This document shows, one piece after another, positions 5,077 through 7,412 of a stretch of 7,412 nucleotides of DNA (position 1 is the first letter of the stretch; every line of letters begins with the position of its first letter). A program made the position numbers and the translations under genes. Under the pieces are notes generated by a model. That model was not told the DNA's origin. It was given only the letters and a program-made list of their open reading frames with translations, and searched no databases. Where the stretch lies: assembly GCA_026786125.1 (NCBI GenBank), contig JAJAYU010000005.1, forward strand, positions 1 to 7,412, in the 5' to 3' direction. This DNA comes from Chamaesiphon sp. Its GTDB lineage: Bacteria > Cyanobacteriota > Cyanobacteriia > Cyanobacteriales > Chamaesiphonaceae.

Positions 5077-5895
5077 ATGGACAAAGTACTTCAGATTGGG
5101 GACATCCAAATTGCTTGCTCGCAGGTATTAGCGCAATTGCAGGATTCTCCCTTGTTACCTCAATTATTGCAGGAGATGGCGACCGAAGAATTGATCGATC
5201 GGATCGCCGCCGAATTCCAACTAGATCTGACACCGACTACCGCCGAATTTGAGCGACTATCTGGACAATTAGCGGGCATCATCACCTTTCAGGGGATGAA
5301 TGCGACGCAAATTGCCACAATTACCACCCGCACAATCAAGCTCCAAAAATTCAAGCAAGCTGGCTGGGGCAATCGTGTTGGTGAGTATTTTCAATTAGTC
5401 CAGTCCCAATTACAGCGAGTCACTTATTCAATTCTTCTAGTAGAAGATGGTTTACTAGCCCAAGAATTATTCTTTCGGATCCAATCTGGAGAACAATCTT
5501 TTGCCGAACTTGCGATTGAGTACTCTCAAGATGAGACAGCTCCCAAAGGTGGTTTAATTGGCCCAATTCTTACCAAAGATATCGCTCCAGAAATCATTCA
5601 AGTCCTGGCCCAATTGACTCCTGGCGGATTATCGCCACTATTTCAGTTAGGTAATTATTATGGATTTATCCGTCTCAATCAAATCCTATCGCCACAATTG
5701 GACGAAAGTCTGTCCCCAGTACTTCTAGATCAATTATTTGATAACTGGATCCAAACCCAATTGCCCCAATCGCCATCACTGGCACTCGCACCCCCAGAGA
5801 ATATTGCCACTAACTCACCTATGAGTATGCCGATCTTTGCACCTGACTTTACTCCTGTCCCAGCTTCAAAAGAGAACCAGGGAAATCAGCTATAA
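5077..5895 (+). CDS. Parvulin-like (PpiC/SurA-type) peptidyl-prolyl isomerase homologue
   Basis: A 272-residue protein without signal peptide or membrane helix, so probably cytosolic. Residues 1-110 form an alpha-helical SurA-like N-terminal region; about 112-203 match a rotamase/parvulin domain, with F-A-E-L-A-I-E-Y-S-Q-D at 142-152, K-G-G-L-I-G-P-I at 157-164, and a late strand Y-G-F-I-R-L-N-Q-I at 195-203. A Pro/Ser-rich tail runs 230-272. In cyanobacteria this type often sits beside HlyD and ABC transporter genes of type I secretion; none is in this window. The histidines usual in the first (H-I-L) and last (H-I-I) strands are replaced by Y-S and G-F, so catalysis is doubtful. ATG 5077 is chosen because M-D-K-V-L-Q-I-G-D-I looks like the natural N-terminus; an in-frame TTG at 5044 would add 11 residues. 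No Shine-Dalgarno. Confidence 0.8.
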   Translation: MDKVLQIGDIQIACSQVLAQLQDSPLLPQLLQEMATEELIDRIAAEFQLDLTPTTAEFERLSGQLAGIITFQGMNATQIATITTRTIKLQKFKQAGWGNRVGEYFQLVQSQLQRVTYSILLVEDGLLAQELFFRIQSGEQSFAELAIEYSQDETAPKGGLIGPILTKDIAPEIIQVLAQLTPGGLSPLFQLGNYYGFIRLNQILSPQLDESLSPVLLDQLFDNWIQTQLPQSPSLALAPPENIATNSPMSMPIFAPDFTPVPASKENQGNQL

Positions 5896-5896
5896 T
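5891..5896 (+). promoter_or_regulatory. Possible -10 box overlapping the parvulin-like stop codon
   Basis: A perfect TATAAT overlaps the TAA stop (5893-5895). No good -35 lies 16-18 bp upstream (TTCAAA at 5865-5870 is 20 bp away). If active, transcription would start near 5902, leaving almost no leader before the GTG at 5912 or about 55 nt before ATG 5957. Confidence 0.3.
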
Positions 5897-5956
5897 TAGC
5901 GGTGAATATGCGTGTGGGCTAATAGATCTGTGGGACAGTACGAACGGCTGGTATTG

Positions 5957-6334
5957 ATGGGCGAAGACGAACTAACTGAATATAGTAGTGATGCTCGAAA
6001 AATTGAGAAGCTGCGCCGAAAAATTGGCTTGTCCGTAACTAGAGAGCAACAAAAAGAAGTCAAGACAGCTCTAGAGGCAGAATTACCTACAGGCGGAATT
6101 ATCAAATTAGTCGAAACTCAACGCCAAACTGTCGCATTGCCCTTTTGGGGAATCGCTGGATTAGGTTTATTATTTGGGATCTCGCTCAATCAACCACTAG
6201 ACTATATTGCCGCTGTCGGTGGCACTGCTGCTGCAATTTTGATCCAAAAATGGGGGTGGAAGCTCTATGCCAAACGGATTGTTTTGGATACCTTAATCGA
6301 TATTGAAACTAAAATTAGTCAAATTAAACCTTAA
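5957..6334 (+). CDS. Small two-helix membrane protein, unknown function
   Basis: From the ATG at 5957 this encodes 125 residues. The first half is charged and soluble (E-Y-S-S-D-A-R-K-I-E-K-L-R-R-K-I-G-L-S-V-T-R-E-Q-Q near the start). It is followed by two hydrophobic stretches, V-A-L-P-F-W-G-I-A-G-L-G-L-L-F-G near residue 60 and Y-I-A-A-V-G-G-T-A-A-A-I-L-I near 80, joined by a short polar loop, then a short charged tail. This suggests a membrane hairpin with both ends on the cytosolic side. I do not recognise a characterised family. The frame is open upstream, so in-frame GTG codons at 5930 and 5912 are alternative starts (up to 140 residues). ATG is preferred because the upstream peptide looks unlike the conserved-looking N-terminus. 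It follows the parvulin-like gene by 61 bp and may share its transcript. Confidence 0.65.
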   Translation: MGEDELTEYSSDARKIEKLRRKIGLSVTREQQKEVKTALEAELPTGGIIKLVETQRQTVALPFWGIAGLGLLFGISLNQPLDYIAAVGGTAAAILIQKWGWKLYAKRIVLDTLIDIETKISQIKP

Positions 6335-6376
6335 GTTAGGGAATAGGGGATAGGCACGATCTTGATTCGTCTCTAG

Positions 6377-6397
6377 TTATCAATTATCAATTATCAA
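6377..6397 (+). repeat. Short tandem heptad repeat upstream of mtnP
   Basis: Three perfect contiguous TTATCAA heptads, followed by TTAATTTA and then the mtnP ATG at 6406. It is the same unit, in the same orientation relative to its gene, as the array before yajQ (1652-1679). Confidence 0.8.
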
Positions 6398-6405
6398 TTA
6401 ATTTA

Positions 6406-7278
6406 ATGAGTGATGTAAAAATCGGTATTATTGGTGGTAGCGGACTGTACCAAATGTCTGCATTGACAAATGTCCGCGAAGTAAATGTAGAAACACCATT
6501 TGGTAAACCGTCTGACAATCTAATCGTCGGTGAATTAGCAGGTACAAAAGTAGTATTTCTCGCTCGGCATGGCCGCAATCATCATCTCACGCCTTCGGAA
6601 GTGCCATACCGAGCAAATATCTACGCGATGAAACAAATCGGTGTGGAATATCTGATTTCGGCATCGGCAGTAGGCTCGTTGCAAGCAGAAATTAAACCCC
6701 TAGATTTAGATTTGCCCGATCAATTTATTGATCGAACTAACAGTCGTATCAACACTTTTTTTGGTGACGGAATTGTCGGACATATTACCTTTGGCGATCC
6801 GATTTGCCATCAGTTGGCAGGTGTTTTAGCTGATTCGATCGAGTCTCTAGATTTTCCCGATCTCACTCTACATCGGAGCGGCACCTATATCTGCATGGAA
6901 GGGCCAGCATTTTCAACTAAAGCTGAATCTAATATGTATCGAATGCTCGGCGGCACAATTATTGGGATGACTAATTTGCCGGAGGCAAAATTGGCTAGAG
7001 AAGCAGAGATTGCCTACGCCACATTAGCATTAGCCACTGATTACGACTGCTGGCATCCCGATCATGATAGTGTCACTGTCGATATGATCATTGGTAATCT
7101 GCATAAAAATGCGACCAACGCCCAACAGGTGATTCAAGAGACAGTCAAGCGATTGGGTGCGGATTTATTTGTTTCTGAGGCACATTCAGCTCTCAAGTAT
7201 GCAGTTATTACCCCAATAGACAAGGTACCTGAAGCGACTAAACAGAAACTAGGTTTATTGTTGCAAAAATACCTGTAA
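6406..7278 (+). CDS. mtnP: S-methyl-5'-thioadenosine phosphorylase
   Basis: This 290-residue protein is a clear MTAP of the PNP/MTAP phosphorylase family. It cleaves methylthioadenosine with phosphate to adenine and 5-methylthioribose-1-phosphate, recycling the by-product of polyamine synthesis into methionine and adenine salvage in the cytosol. Visible motifs: phosphate-loop G-G-S-G at 10-13; T-P-F-G-K-P-S-D at 30-37; A-R-H-G-R at 53-57; D-Q-F-I-D-R-T at 105-111; E-G-P-A-F-S at 165-170; M-T-N-L-P-E-A at 188-194; and T-D-Y-D-C-W at 211-216. The two aspartates of the last motif (212, 214) match those that select a 6-aminopurine in MTAP, arguing against a guanosine/inosine phosphorylase or a methylthioinosine phosphorylase. 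ATG 6406 gives the family N-terminus (K-I-G-I-I-G-G-S-G). A heptad array replaces a Shine-Dalgarno. No other salvage genes are in the window. Confidence 0.95.
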   Translation: MSDVKIGIIGGSGLYQMSALTNVREVNVETPFGKPSDNLIVGELAGTKVVFLARHGRNHHLTPSEVPYRANIYAMKQIGVEYLISASAVGSLQAEIKPLDLDLPDQFIDRTNSRINTFFGDGIVGHITFGDPICHQLAGVLADSIESLDFPDLTLHRSGTYICMEGPAFSTKAESNMYRMLGGTIIGMTNLPEAKLAREAEIAYATLALATDYDCWHPDHDSVTVDMIIGNLHKNATNAQQVIQETVKRLGADLFVSEAHSALKYAVITPIDKVPEATKQKLGLLLQKYL

Positions 7279-7326
7279 ATAGTCTCTAATCTTGATCGAT
7301 TAAATTACTAAATTACCTGACTCCTT

Positions 7327-7412
7327 ATGATTTGTGATTGGTCGATTGGCGATTTACCTGGCATAAATAATGTTGAACAAGTATTGCTGCAAGAACTAGG
7401 TATTACTACGAC
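7327..7412 (+). CDS. DUF4332 domain protein, 5' end only
   Basis: An open frame begins at ATG 7327 and runs off the right edge, giving 28 residues. They read W-S-I-G-D-L-P-G-I-N-N-V-E-Q, then L-L-Q-E-L-G-I-T-T-T. The pattern of a conserved W, L-P-G and L-G-I-T-T matches the start of cyanobacterial DUF4332 proteins, which carry helix-hairpin-helix-like repeats (L-P-G-x-G and G-I-x-T segments). The function is unknown; the hairpin motifs hint at nucleic-acid or structural binding. It lies 48 bp after mtnP on the same strand with no evident terminator. Confidence 0.6.
   Translation, partial: MICDWSIGDLPGINNVEQVLLQELGITT

Noticed and set aside
5049..5252. Plus-strand ORF of 67 codons overlapping the parvulin-like gene start
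   Set aside because: Out-of-frame shadow of the parvulin-like N-terminal region; the CGATCG-rich DNA gives an R/D/S-rich peptide.
5896..6105. Minus-strand ORF of 69 codons
   Set aside because: Antisense to the small membrane protein gene, with no homology pattern.
6387..6578. Minus-strand ORF of 63 codons
   Set aside because: Antisense to the highly conserved N-terminal coding region of mtnP.

Overview
The window looks like cyanobacterial chromosome. Evidence: CGATCG-rich sequence with a perfect HIP1 octamer (GCGATCGC, 3533-3540); short tandem heptad repeats and GGAGAGGCTACGCC-type palindromic repeats between genes; genes mostly without a clear Shine-Dalgarno; and several protein families that are mainly or typically cyanobacterial (DUF3598, the short DprA-like protein, the NB-ARC protein with a vWA-MoxR-associated N-terminal HTH, DUF4332). 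No species can be named from this.

Layout. Left, plus strand: the 3' end of a TPR protein gene (to 293) and a DUF3598 lipocalin-like protein (316-1164). Middle, minus strand, reading right to left: an NB-ARC ATPase (4752-3022), a mosaic repeat block (2845-2997), a short DprA-like Rossmann protein (2814-2299), a MAPEG membrane protein (2240-1818), a repeat-filled gap (1643-1817) and a YajQ-family protein (1642-1151), whose end overlaps the DUF3598 gene by 14 bp. Right, plus strand: a probable small structured RNA with a terminator (about 4864-5000), a parvulin-like protein (5077-5895), a small two-helix membrane protein (about 5957-6334), methylthioadenosine phosphorylase mtnP (6406-7278) and the start of a DUF4332 gene (7327 to the edge).

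The genes do not form one pathway. mtnP is methionine salvage, YajQ a proposed nucleotide-second-messenger/RNA-binding protein, MAPEG a glutathione/lipid-type membrane enzyme family, and the NB-ARC protein belongs to the STAND signalling ATPases. Tandem genes (TPR-DUF3598; dprA-like-MAPEG; parvulin-like-small membrane protein) may be co-transcribed.

The items most worth a second look are: (1) the unassigned structured RNA in the divergent gap at 4753-5076; (2) the NB-ARC protein, which stops where its relatives begin a WD40 or pentapeptide sensor, next to a repeat block that stays open in its frame; (3) the same TTATCAA heptad array in sense orientation 8-9 nt before the starts of two unrelated genes, yajQ and mtnP; and (4) a parvulin-like protein without the usual active-site histidines.
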